Positions 1 through 13,465 of a DNA stretch of 64,000 bases are shown here, piece after piece. The notes below the pieces were generated by a model that searched no databases, was not told the origin of the DNA, and saw only the letters and a list, made by a program, of their open reading frames with translations. Source of the DNA: Anaeromyces robustus (lineage: Eukaryota > Neocallimastigomycota > Neocallimastigomycetes > Neocallimastigales > Neocallimastigaceae); NCBI GenBank assembly GCA_002104895.1, contig MCFG01000044.1, positions 130,001-194,000 on the forward strand, written 5' to 3'. The position numbers and the translations under genes were made by a program. Position 1 is the stretch's first letter, and every line of letters begins with the position of its first letter.

Positions 1-606
1 ATTGAATTATTTTGAAGGATAAATGGTTTTATCTTTAGCTTTTTTTAAATAAAAAAGTTTAATAGGCATTATTTTTAAGCTTTATTTTTAACTTCTCAAT
101 TAACATAAACAATTAACTATTATAGAATATTATAGTTTTTTGTTAATTATTTAAAAAAAAAAAATATAATGATAATATATATATATACAATAATATGTAA
201 ATTTTAATAAAATATATAATGTATATGTAATAGAAAAAACCCACATAAACTATTTTTATATATATTTGTATATATATATATTTTTTGTTTCTAATTTTTT
301 ATTTTAAAATTTATGAAAAAGTTGCTTTTTTTTTTTTTTGTGATTAAAAATATAAAAAAGAAAATAAAATATGATTTACTTTTTTTTTAACTTTATATTT
401 ATATATTTATATTTATTTATATCTTTAAAAGGATTAAATTAATTATGAACATTTTTATATTTATTATAGGATAGACTTACAAATTTGGTAATTATTAATA
501 ATTCTTTATAACCACACATTAAAAATAAAAAAATTTTTTTTTTTTTTTTACAGTACGCAATATACAAAACAAAAAACAAATTTAAAATTTTAAAATTGTG
601 TAATTA
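1..606. other. AT-rich non-coding stretch
   Basis: Homopolymer A/T runs and AT dinucleotide tracts dominate. I find no open frame with amino-acid composition unlike simple repeat translation, no tRNA-like fold and no clear element ends. The stretch may be 3' flank of the relic at 607-753. Confidence 0.5.
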
Positions 607-753
607 TTAGATGTAGTTTCTTATTAATGGTTTCCATTTATGACTTTTTTTTTTCTCCTTATATTTACCCCACTTATCAATAACAAAAATTTCCAAGTGT
701 TAACTGTTTCGCCACCATTATCAATCTTCATTATTATGAAAATAATTAAATGA
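607..753 (-). pseudogene. Decayed coding relic, unidentified
   Basis: Read on the minus strand from an ATG at 753, one frame gives MASFNYFHNNED, then two adjacent stops, WWRNS, another stop, and finally HLEIFVIDKWGKYKEKKK followed by SHKWKPLIRNYI and a stop at 607-609. The Trp/Lys/Asp-rich composition and GC above the surrounding sequence look like real protein rather than translated repeat. Three internal stops in one continuous frame suggest a dead gene or a terminal exon with damage. I do not recognise the family. It lies about 1.3 kb downstream of the LRR gene on the same strand, but its composition does not match LRR exons. Confidence 0.35.
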
Positions 754-2087
754 AGCCATTAAAAGTATTAAAATAATTTTTAATATTAATATTAAATAGA
801 TAGTAGAATTATAATTCTAAGTAACTATTTAACTTAGTAATAATATTAAAAAAAAATAGTACTAATAATAATAATAATAATAAAGTAAATAGAAATAAGA
901 AAAAAATAAAAATTATTTCATTAATATTAATAATAGATATTACATATTTGAAATATATATTATAATATAAACTAATATATAAATGATATAAAATATATTT
1001 TTAAATAAATATATATTATAATAGAAACTAATATATTAATAACTTAATTAAAGTAATATTTAATTAAATTATTAATTAAATAAAATAATTTTTTTTCCAC
1101 TATGGAGATAATTATTTTTTAAAGAAATAAAAAAATTATGATACATGGTAAATGTAACAAATGAGATATAATATATAAAGAAAAAAATTTTAAATATTAA
1201 AAAATTAAGTGATATTTGTATAAAAAAATATTATATATAATTTATAGAAATGTTTTATACTTATAGGTATATTTATTTTATATTTATTTTATATTTATTT
1301 TATCTTATAAAAAAATAAAGTAATAAAGAAATAAATAATATAAAATAAAATAAAATAAAATAAATATAACTTTTCTTTTTTTAATAAATATATATATAAA
1401 TATATTTAAAATTAAAATAAAAAAAGTAAAAATGAAAATAAAAAATAAAAAAATATAAATAAATGATATTTGTATAAAATTCTTATTAATAAATAAGTTA
1501 ATTATATATAATATAATATATATATAAAAATAAAATTAACTTTTTAATAAAAAAGTATCCATATTTTTGAACTGAGAAAAAAAAAAAAAAGTAAAGATAA
1601 AGATAAAAATAATAAAAAGAAAAATAATTAGAAAAAAAAAATATGGATATATAATAAAAAAAAATTTTTTTATATATAAATAATAATATATATAAATATT
1701 AATAAATATTCTATAGATAATTATTATTAGTATTATATACATATATATTTATATATAAATCAAATAATATTTCAAATAATAAATATATATAATTTTTTTG
1801 ATTGTAAGATGTCATTTTGATAAACTTTTTTTTTTTTTTTTTCAAATACTGTATTATATTGAGAAAAAAAAAATATCAATTTCATTTTATTTTCCTTAAA
1901 ATATTTATTATAACGTTTTTAATTTAATGTCTTTTTTTTTTTATTTTTAGAATATTTAGATAGAAAAAAATATTAATAATAAATAATTATTTATGAGTTA
2001 GTTATAAATGATATATAAAACTATTTATTTATTTATTTGTTTATTTATATTAAAAAAAAAACATAATTAAAATTAAAATTAAACTAC
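754..2087. other. AT-rich intergenic region
   Basis: Poly-A/T and AT-repeat sequence downstream of the LRR gene. An open frame at 1536-1742 (minus) translates only into Ile/Phe/Tyr low complexity. I looked here for further LRR exons after the last one at 2092-2160 and found none with the phase-2 boundaries and Leu ending of the array. Confidence 0.5.
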
Positions 2088-4243
2088 TTACAAATTTTCA
2101 AAATTCTTAATATTATTTAATTGTTTAGGAATATCGGTAATATTATTGAAACTTAAATTACTGGGTTTTTTTTTTTTCAATGTAATATATATATAGATAG
2201 ATAGATTTTTTTTTTCAATATTTATAAAATAAAAAAATAATTTTTTTTTTTTTTTTGAAATATAAAAAGAATATATAATTAATATGGATTATTAATTAAT
2301 TTAAAGAATAAAAGCATTATAATAAATAATATTTTATTCATTCATTCATTGACATACATATTATTTAATTTTTCAAGATTATCAATTTTTTCTGGAACTG
2401 TAGTAATATCATTTAAACTTAAATCACTATTAAATATAAATATAATAATATATAAATGTAATAATATACAAAAAATATATATATATTAGTTATTGAAATG
2501 ATGAATTATTAAATATTATGATTATAATAATTATTATCATTATTATTAATATATTAATATAACTTACATATCTTCAAGATTCTTAAGATTAATTAATTTT
2601 TCAAAATTGGAAATCTTATTATTATGCAAATTACTATATATTATTTATTAAACATAAATAAAAAAAATAAATTTAAATAAATTTAAATAAATAAATAATA
2701 ATATATAATAAATAATGATAATATTAATAATAATTCTTTTATATATATATATATATAATTAATATTTTAACATACAGCTTTTTAAGATTTTTAAGTTGAA
2801 GTAATGAATCAGGAATAGTATCAATATTACAGTTTTCTAAAACACTAAATTAATTATAAAAATTTAAAAAAAAGATATATATAATGTAAATAAATAAATA
2901 AATATATATATATATATATTTATACATTCATTATTCCTATTATATTAATAAAAATAAATAATAAAAATTCAAACTTACAGTGATTCAAGTTGTTTAAATT
3001 TATTAATTTGATTAAAGATACTCATACTTTCATAATTACTAATTATTCTATTTATAAAAAAAAAATTTTTTTTAAAAATTTAATATATAAATTATTTACA
3101 TAAAAAAAAAATTTATATATATTATATGTATATAGTATAATAATATTGAAATTTTAATTAATTAATAGTTCTTGTTATTTATTACAAATTTTTTATATAA
3201 AAATGAAAAAAAAAAAAAAAAAAAATATTATATACTAACAAATTTTTTAAATTCTTAAAAGCATAAATGAAATCAATATTTTGAGATAGGAATGAATTTT
3301 TTATTTCCCTTTTTTTTATTCATTTATAATATATATAAATAATAAAAAAATAATAAAATATTTTCGTTAATATTTCATAATAAATTATAATTCTTTAATA
3401 ATAAATTAATTAAAATATATATATATATATATAAACTTACAAATTTTCAATCTTCAAAAGCTTCTTTAAGGAATTTATATTTAAATTATTTTCAGTATTA
3501 CATGAAGTAAAAGATCTAATTTTATATATATTGATGTATATATATTAATTTTTGAAATTTTGAAAATATAAATATATAATTATTATTATTTAAAATGATA
3601 ATTTCATTATTATTAATTATATTATATATATAATAATTACAATTCTTTAAGATTAGTTAATGAAGCAATTTCTTTTATATTATCTTGAGTAATGATCATA
3701 TTGTAAAGATATCTAAATATATTATATATATTATATATTATATATATATATTATTTATAATAATAATAAAAATTAATAAAATAAAAAAAAAAAAATTTTT
3801 TTTCTTTTTCTTTTTTATATATTATGAATGATTGGATTTGCTTACAATTTTTTTAAAGATTTTGGAACCTTAAAATCAATATTACTTTCATTATAACTAT
3901 AAAGACTCCTATAGAATACATTATTTAAAAAAATAAATATTATAAATAGTAAATAATAATATATTTATATATATTATTATTTATAATAATTAATTATTAT
4001 TTATAATTTATTTTTTTATAATTTTTATTTTTATTATTATTATTTTATTTATTTATTTATTTATTTTAAAAAAAAAAAACATCTTAAATATATATAAAAA
4101 TACTTACAAAACTGAAAGATTCTTAAGCTTTTTTAAACCATCAAACTTTACATCAACAAAGTTTCCTTCTAAATTTCTAATAATTAATAATATTAATTAT
4201 ATAAAAAATAAATAAATAATAAATATTATATATATTATTATAG

Positions 4244-4308
<65 letters not shown>

Positions 4309-6459
4309 GTATGTATATTACAATTCTTCAAGATTAGTTAAACCAGTTATATCATCAAGAATAGTTTGAGTTATATTTAATCCTTGAAGTTTTCTAATAT
4401 TTATAAATAAATATTATTTATAAAAATAAAAAACATGTATATATAATATTAAGATCATCATTGTTATTATAATTTTTTAAAATATATATATATATTAATA
4501 TTTATTACAATAGGAATAAAAATATATATACTTACAAAGATTTAATAGTATTATAAGTTGATAATTTTTTATAATCCTTTTTTGATAAATCAGTATCTTC
4601 TATTTCTCTATATAATATATTAAAAATATAGGAATATATAAAAAAATAATTTATAAATAAATATTTATTTATATAATATATATATATTATATTATTTAAT
4701 TATTATCATTATTACTCTAAATAATATAGTTATATTATTATTATTATTATAATTATTATTATTATTACTGTTATTATTATTGACTATTAATCTTATTTCT
4801 AAATATATAAAATAAAATATAATATAACATAATATAATAAAAAAACTTACAATGTGGTTACTTTTCCTTTATTATTTGAAATACAATTTTTAACTGTAAA
4901 GAAATCTTCATTAGAAACTTTCTTTAAGAAATAATTATAAATTTCACTACATTCATCAATAACAGTAGCTTTTTTATTTTCATTATTATTTTTATTAGAA
5001 AAAGAAGAAGAAGAATCGCAATCTTTAAAATTATATGAATTATTTTTTAAACAATTTATATCTTTTGCTTTACAAAGAGAATAATTATAATCGTAAATAC
5101 AATATTCAAGATCTTTATTGGTTAAAGTTTTTCCTTTAATATCTAAATTATTTTCTAAATTACTATACATATACATATATATATATTTTTTATTTTAATA
5201 TAAAATAAATAATGAGCATACAATTTTTTTTTTAAATTTAATGAAAATATTATTAAAAGAAAAGAAAAATAAGTAAATTAATGTTATATCTATATATATA
5301 TATATTTATTATATTAACCCATAATAACTAATTAATATGATTATTTTTAATATTTATACTTACATATATTTAAGCTTGGTTAAATTATTAAAGGATTCTG
5401 GAAGTTCATCATAAATTGAATTATAACTTAAATCACTTGTATATTAAAGTATTAAAATATTAAAATAATAAATAATAATAAAAAAATTAGTAATTATAAT
5501 AATAATATTATTATTATTATAATTAAAATAAAAATATTAAATATATTATTATTATTATTTTATTATTATTAATTAAATTTAGATTAATTAATATTTTTTT
5601 TAAAAAATTAATAAATGAATAATCTAATTCTATTAACTACTTACAGATATTCCATGTTTTTATGATTTCCTAATACTTTTGGAATATTAGTAATTTTATT
5701 ATTATTTAAATCACTAAGAAAAAAAATTTTTTTAATAAATAAATATAAAATATAAAAAAAAAACAATAATAATAATAAAATTAAACATTAGTTTAATATA
5801 AATAAAATAAATAATTTAGTTTTATAATAAATTATGTATATATTTTTCTTTTAACTTACAGATATTCAAGATTTTTAATATTTTTTATTTGATCAGAAAT
5901 AATATTAATATTATTATATGGTAAAGAACTTTTTTTTTTTTTGTTTATAATGAATATAATTAAAAAACATAATTAAAATAAAAGTTAATAAAATTTTATG
6001 TTTTTTTTTTTTTTTTTTTTTTTTTTTTTCAATATAATTCTAATCAATAATATAGAAAACGATATATATTTATATTTATATTTATATTTATATTTATATT
6101 TACAGTTTTTTTAAAGAATTTAAAGAATAAACAAATTCTGGAATAGCTTCAAGTTTGTCTTCATCACTATCATCCCCTTGTATATTTCTATAAAAAAATA
6201 ATTTTAATATTATAAAATTATACACATTATAATTATTAAAATATAATTAAAATATATATATATTATATATATATATATAAATATAAATATAAGATGATTT
6301 ACAAATTGGAAAGCTTTTTAAGACTTTTTAATGAATCAAAATTTAATTCATTAATATTAATAACCATTTTTAATGTTCTAAAATTTGAAAATAATAATTA
6401 TAATGATAATAATAATAAAAAGTTTATCATTAATATTAATATTTTTATTATAAAAATTG

Positions 6460-6490
<31 letters not shown>

Positions 6491-7302
6491 GATATCTATA
6501 AAAAGTCAATTTACAATTCTTGAAGATTGGTTAATTTACTAATAGCATCAATATTATTTTGAGATAATTTTCCTCCATTAAATATACTATTTTTTAATAT
6601 CAATAAAATATATATAAATATAATGTATTAGTAAGTATAAAATACTACATTATTTAATTTTATTAAAAAAAAATATATATATAAATATATATATATATAT
6701 AAATAATAAGAGAAATATTACTAACAATTTATTTAAATTTTTTGGTAATGAATATTCTGTTATTTCCTCATTATTGTAGTAATTACTGATTTTTTTTTTT
6801 TTTTTTTTTAATTTTATTATTGATAATTTAAAATAAAATAGTTTTAATTAATAAATATTATTTAAAATTTTAAAAATTAATTTTAAAATATCATTATATA
6901 TATATATATTTATTTTTAATATATGAAAAATAATAAAATATTTTATAATATATACAAAACTGAAAGGTTTTTAAGATTAACTAAAGAATTAAAAGATGTA
7001 CTATTATCATAGTGACAGTCAAGATATCTAAAATAATTTAACATTAATAATAATAATAATAATAATAATATATATATATATATATATTATTTAATATTAA
7101 TAATTAATTAATATTTTTAATAATTTTTTTATTCTTTATATTTTTATTATTATTATTTTTTTCTTCTTCTTTTTCTTACATTTCTTCAAGATTAGTTATG
7201 TCAGTTATGTTTTTCACATTTTCTTGAGAAAGATTTATTCCATCAAGATATCTTAATTTTTTTAATTTATAATTATATTTAAAAAAAAATTATTTAAAAT
7301 TA

Positions 7303-7333
<31 letters not shown>

Positions 7334-9829
7334 GAAAAAAAGAAACATTAATAATAATAAAAATAATATAATAATATAAATAATATTTATTAATAATTTT
7401 TTTTTTTTTTTTGTTTTTTGTTTTCTTTTTCCTATTTACAATTTCTTTAAACTTTTAGGAGCTTCAAATTTAATTTCCTTAATAGTATCTTCATTATATT
7501 CATTACTTATATAATTATAATTAATATCTCTATTTATTTATAATTATAGATAGATAAATATTGTTAACATTAAGTTAATATATTAATTTATTTATTTTTT
7601 TTTGACTATAAAAATATATATAATATATAATTAGTAAAGAAATATTACAAGACTTCAAGTTCTTTAAACTTCTTTAAGGAATAAAAATTAATCTTTTTAT
7701 CGAAAATGCATTTATTAATATATCTTTATAACAATAATTTTTTTAATAAAAATGTGAGTATATATTAATAAAAAAAATAAAAAATAAAAAAAAAAGAGTA
7801 ATAAAATTGTTAATTAATTATTAAATTTTATATATATATATATATATATATTTTTATAAAATATAATAATATAAGAAATAATAGAAATAAAAAAAATTAC
7901 AATTCTTTTAGATGAGTTAATGATTTGATATCATCAATATTATCTTGAGAAACCTTAACATTATATAGAATTCTATTTGTTTTTATGAATTTTTTGTTTT
8001 CATTAGTAAATATTTTAATTATTAGAAATTATTAATAGTTACTTGATATATTAATTTAAATTATATATATTATTATATTATTATAAATATATAAGAAGAA
8101 AAAATAAAAAAAAACTTTTATTACAATTTTTCAATAGTTTTAAAAGCTTTAAAAATATTTTTATTAATAATATGACCAGTATTATCATAACTTATAGTTC
8201 TATAAATTTTCAAATATTATATTTAAAGAAAAAAAAGAAAAGAAATTTTATTAATTAGTTAATACATAAAAAAATATGATTATTATTATTTTTATTATTA
8301 TTATTATTGTAATTATTTATCATAATTATTATTATTATATATTATAAATATTTATATAATTAATATTAATAGTTACAATGAAGATAATTTATTAAGACTT
8401 TTCATTTTATCAAAATGTAATTCTATATCCGTATTTAAGAAATGAAAAATTTCTTTTATAGATACATAAGTTAAATCAAAATCACAATTATAGAAATTTC
8501 TTATATAAATAATAAAAAATATATATATATACATTAATTTTTAAAAATACAAATTAATATTTATTATTTATATATTTTAATAAAAAAAATTAAATAAATA
8601 AAAATAATATTTTATAATTTTGAATTATTCTTCAAATAACCCTTACAATTCTTCAAGATTTTTTAAATTAGCAATTTCATTAATATTTGGTTGATTAAAT
8701 TTTATTCCATTAATAGTTCTATTTATAAATATAAATTAATAAAATTAATTTTTATTATTATTATTTATATTATTTTTATTATTATAATTATATTATTATT
8801 ATTATTTATATTATTATATATAATAATAAATATTATATATATATATTTTTCTTTTTACAATTTTTGTATATTCGAAGCCTTTAAAACATTTTTATTAATA
8901 AAACCATGACGAAATTCAGACTTTTCAGTGTCTTGATAATTATTATACATAAGATTTCTAATAGATAATTGAATAATTTATTAATAATTATTAGTTTTTA
9001 TACTTTATATTTTTTTTTTTTTCATAAATAAAATTATATATATTTAATTAAATGTATAATAAATCAAAATTATAAATTTTGTTACAGTTCTTTCAAGTTT
9101 TTTAAATCTGAAATGGATTTTGAAAAATCCATATATCCTGAACCAGAATTAGTATTATCATAATATATTTTATAATTTCTTTTTTATATAAAAATATTGA
9201 AATAAAATTATTAATGAAATTATATAAGTAATAAAAGATAAAAAAAAAATAATAATAAATCTTTAAAAATAATATTTGTACTCACAATTTATTAATTGTA
9301 TTATATGATAAAAATTTTTGAATATCTTCTTCAGATAAATTATAATCATTATTTAAAATTCTAAAATAATTAAAAGTTTAAATAATTATTAATATATTTT
9401 TAAAATGAGTATATTATTTTTTATATATAAAATGGATTATTTAATAATAAATTTTATATTTTTATAATGATTAATTATATTGAAAACTATTAATATTTAT
9501 TATTGTTTTTTATATCTGATATTTTTTATTTAATATTTTAAATATTAAACTCTTCAATAAAAAAACAATAAAATAATTAAAGTTTTTATTTTTTTTTCTT
9601 TATATTATCGAAAAAAAAAATATAAAATTAATAATTACAGAGTTAATTCGGTGAGATTTCCATTATCATTGACAATACATTCCGGAATAACATTATTGAA
9701 ATTAATACTTTTTTTAATTAAATAATTTTCAATTTCTTTACAATCTCCTGTTACTTGTTGTTCATTTGCTAAAACAAATGAACTATATATTGCAAAATTA
9801 ATGACGTTAAATAAACTTTTTATTTTCAT
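2088..9829 (-). CDS. Secreted leucine-rich-repeat protein, 32 exons, about 919 aa
   Basis: Exons in transcript order: 9829-9639, 9360-9286, 9178-9086, 8957-8859, 8718-8647, 8499-8377, 8199-8125, 7972-7901, 7723-7649, 7529-7440, 7251-7180, 7027-6956, 6785-6726, 6586-6515, 6377-6303, 6187-6104, 5928-5860, 5713-5645, 5435-5364, 5162-4851, 4607-4536, 4393-4322, 4176-4108, 3908-3846, 3712-3641, 3515-3441, 3308-3240, 3047-2979, 2844-2776, 2633-2568, 2426-2358, 2160-2088. Every internal exon is a multiple of three, and every intron is GT-AG and phase 2, usually splitting a Leu codon. Exon 1 gives a signal peptide (residues 1-21) and a Cys-containing N-cap. Exons 2-19 and 21-32 each encode one repeat, typically 22-25 residues, ending in motifs such as LKNLEEL. 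Exon 20 is a second cap. The stop, TTG TAA, lies at what looks like a splice donor, so a further 3' exon is possible. The ligand is unknown; an extracellular binding or adhesion role is inferred from the fold only. Confidence 0.85.
4245..4301. repeat. (TTA)n microsatellite in an LRR-gene intron
   Basis: About 19 uninterrupted TTA/TAT triplets lie in the intron between exons 22 and 23. The intron is spliced out, so the repeat does not affect the protein. Confidence 0.9.
4851..5162 (-). other. Large exon 20 of the LRR gene: C-cap, linker and second N-cap
   Basis: This 312-nt exon (104 codons) breaks the one-repeat-per-exon rule. Its first half carries a Cys-rich segment (YCIYDYNYSLC and later Cys) that looks like the C-cap of the first LRR array. 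A Ser/Asn/Lys linker follows. The last third, from DECSEIYNYFLKK to the final GKVTTL, matches the cap in exon 1 (CKEIENYLIKK ... GNLTEL) in Cys spacing and sequence. It is in frame and has no methionine plus signal peptide, so I read it as the joint of a duplicated two-domain protein rather than the start of a second gene. Confidence 0.7.
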
Positions 9830-10267
9830 TTTACTATATAAAATTTTGTAAATTAAAAAAAAAAAGAATACAAGTTAAAAAATAAAAAAAAAAAAAAAAA
9901 GATACAAGAAAAAAAAATTTTTTTTTTTGTATTTTTAATATTTTTTAAATTATATGTATAAAAAAAATTTTTTTTTTATATTAAATATTTTTTTATTTTT
10001 TTTTTTAATTAGAGAAATTCTGTATTATTAATTAACATATATTCAAATTATAATAATAAATATATAAATCTATATAATATAAATAAATTTTATATTTAAA
10101 TCAATGGATATAATTTAATATTAAATAAAATAAAACAATAAATTAATATATTATAATGGAATATATTTTAATAACTTTATTAAAAAAAAAATATAATTAT
10201 TTATGTAACGATTATATATATTTTTTATTAATTATTCAATATATAAATAATTAAATAATAAAAAAAA

Positions 10268-10396
10268 ATTAAAGTAGTAAATTTTAAATTGCTTGCTTAT
10301 TCGTTTTTCATAGTCTAATAATTATATAAAATAAAATAAAATAAAATAAAATAAGCAAGTATGATATAGAGAGTGTAATGCCAAAACTACTTTAAT
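10268..10396. mobile_element. Small inverted-repeat element (MITE-like)
   Basis: The ends are exact 11-bp inverted repeats, ATTAAAGTAGT and ACTACTTTAAT. Internally, GCTTGCTTATT pairs with AATAAGCAAG around an (AAAAT)n tract. The 129-bp unit has no coding capacity. A non-autonomous transposon is the simplest reading, though a chance cruciform in AT-rich DNA is possible. Confidence 0.4.
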
Positions 10397-10589
10397 AATA
10401 TAAATTCAATATTGAATTTTTAAATAATACGCTACATGTAACTAACCAATGAAATAAATAGTTTTTAATAAAAAGTTTATTTATTTATTTATTTATTTAA
10501 TATTAAAATAAATAAAATAAGTATGTTTAACTTTTTTTTTTTTAATAACAATTTTTAATATATATTAATTTATATATATTAATTTATAT

Positions 10590-10632
<43 letters not shown>

Positions 10633-11095
10633 TTATAAATTATTTATTCATTTATTTTTAATAAGTTATTTACTTATTATATTATTATTTATTTATTTAT
10701 TTATTTGTTATTGTTTTTTTTTTTTTAAAATGAATCATCATCATATTTAAAATACTTTCATACATTATTTATAATATATATAAATTAAAATATATATATT
10801 TAATATATATCTACAATAAATTAGTTTATAATAAATTATATATATTATATTTCTATTAAATATGAAAAACTATCTTTAAAAAATATATTTTCATATTCAG
10901 TTATCTTATTACTTATTTATTATTTATTTATTATTATTTATTTATTATTTATTATTATTTATTAATATTTATTAATTTATTAATTTATTCATTCATTTAC
11001 TTATTAATGTATTTATTTATTTACTTATTTATTCATTTATTTATTTATCTAGAATTTACACATTAATTTAACCATTTTTAATCAATCTATCAAAA

Positions 11096-11189
11096 TTAAA
11101 GTTAAAATAATAAATACTTTTAATATAATTTATAATATAATAGAGTATAATGAATTGATTAAAAGTATATGAAATATCTTTAACTTTAA
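11096..11189. repeat. Imperfect inverted repeat
   Basis: The arms read TTAAAGTTAAA ... AATACTTTTAAT and the complementary ATTAAAAGTAT ... TTTAACTTTAA. They could fold into a cruciform of about 90 nt. No coding content and no recognised family. Confidence 0.4.
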
Positions 11190-11696
11190 AATAAAGTTAA
11201 AGCGATTACACTCATTAATATATTAATTCGATTGAATTATATTATCCTATTTAATTAAATTAGTCAAAATTAAAATAAAAAAAATAAAAAAAAAATTAAA
11301 AATTAAAAAAAAAGGATAAAACATAAAATAAAAAAAAAAAATAAAAATAAAATAAAAATAAAATAAAACAATTAAATAGAATCAATATAAATTGAGTAAA
11401 TATTTTATATATATAACTAATATATTCATTATTAAAGCAAATATATTAATAATTAAAAGCATTGTAGTTTAATATAAAAAATTATCAAAATAAAGTATTA
11501 TATTTTATTTATTATAAATGTATTTTATTATATATAATATTATATATTACATTATATATTTATATATTACATTATATATTTATTTATTGAATATATACAA
11601 AGTAATACAAAATATAAAATTAGATAATTACGGAATACCATTCTTAGTTATATTAATGATACCTTCCTTTCTTATTATTTATTAATTAATTAACCA

Positions 11697-11775
11697 TTTA
11701 TTTATTTATTTATTTATTTATTAATTAATTAACCATTTATTTATTTATTAATTAATTAACCATTTATCTATCTAT

Positions 11776-11810
<35 letters not shown>

Positions 11811-11815
11811 TCTAT

Positions 11816-11846
<31 letters not shown>

Positions 11847-11867
11847 TCTATTTATTTATTTATCTAT

Positions 11868-11898
<31 letters not shown>

Positions 11899-11963
11899 TC
11901 TATTTATTTATTTATTTATTTATTTATTTATCTAGTTATTTATTTATTTATTTATTTATCTAG

Positions 11964-12000
<37 letters not shown>

Positions 12001-12025
12001 TTATTTATTTATTTATTTATTTATT
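11697..12025. repeat. (TTTA)n minisatellite, about 330 bp
   Basis: A long array of TTTA tetramers with scattered TCTA and TTAATTAACCA variants. Slipped-strand expansion is likely. Confidence 0.9.
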
Positions 12026-13429
12026 AATGATTCATTTATTTAGTTAGAGGATTAATTTCATTTTTATTTTTAATTTTTATTTTATTTTTATTTTTTATCT
12101 TATCTTATTTATGCAATGTTTAAAAAATTTTTTAATTAAATTTTTTTTTAATTTTTTTTTTTTTTTACACTATTGATTTTATCCATACTTTAATTTAAGA
12201 TTAAAGATATCATGTCATAATTCATTATATTTCATTTCTTTTTTTTTTTTTAATTATTTAAAGTTCATGATTTATTTTTACTTAATAAACCTTTTAATAT
12301 GATATTATAAAAAAAAAAAAAACTTTTTATACTATTATCAATTTATTATTATTATTATTATTATTATTAAATATTTTTATTATTATAAATTATAATATTG
12401 AATATGATTAACAAGTATTAAGATTATTAATTAATTAATTTTTATATACTTTTTCTATAATATTAAATTAATTTTCAATTCTATACACAATACTCTGCTG
12501 TAGTAGGAATTCAATACTTTCTTTTTATTTATTTATTTATTTAATAACTTCTTTGTAATATGAATTGGTCTACAATTTATAGTATATTAATTAAGATATT
12601 TTAAATATTTTTAATTATTTCTTTAAAAATTCTTTGAAATGGAATAATTCCATAAAAGTTAAAAAAAAAATACTATTTTTTTTTCTTAATATTTTAAAGA
12701 ATTCTAATAAAAATATATATATAATCAAAAAAGAAATACTTCTTTTTTTTATCTTTACAATTTTTTCTTTTGTTCATATTTATATAATAAAATGATAAAT
12801 AATATAAATAATATAAAATAAATTTTTAAATTAATGCACTGGTAAAAAAATATATATATTTTTAATTTCTTTTTTTTTTTTTTTTTTTTTTTTTTAATTC
12901 GAATAATAATAACTAAAATTTATTTATAAAAGATTTAATAATTATATAAAAAAAAAATAATTAATTAAGAAAAGAATAATAAATATATTTTTTAAAAGCA
13001 AATTTAAAGTAATACAACTTTAACTAAAAAAAAAAAAAAAAAAAATTAATAAAATTCGATACAATAATTAATTTTTTATTTTTAATTAATTAAATTCTTT
13101 TTTTTTTTTTTTTTTTTTTTTTGTTTTTAATTTTTTCTTTCCATTATAATTTTTCCTCATCTTTTCTTCTTTTTTTTTTCTTCTTTTTTATTTTTTAATT
13201 TTTTTTTTCTTTTTTTTTTTTACTTTTTAAAATTAAATTAAAATAGTTAAAATAATTATTCTGTTTTTTTTTTTTTTTTATTTAATTTAACGGTAAATTA
13301 AAGTTTATTTAGAGAAAGTTTTTAAATTATTATAAAATTTAAATAATTCAGCCTTTTTTTTTTTTTTTTTTAAAAAAAAAATTATTTAATTAAAAAATAA
13401 AATAAAGTTTGTATGATACATTAAAGAAC

Positions 13430-13465
<36 letters not shown>

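Noticed and set aside
2092-9640. Regularly spaced short similar segments resembling a CRISPR array
   Set aside because: The segments are exons encoding leucine-rich repeats with splice sites and a shared reading frame; they are not identical direct repeats.
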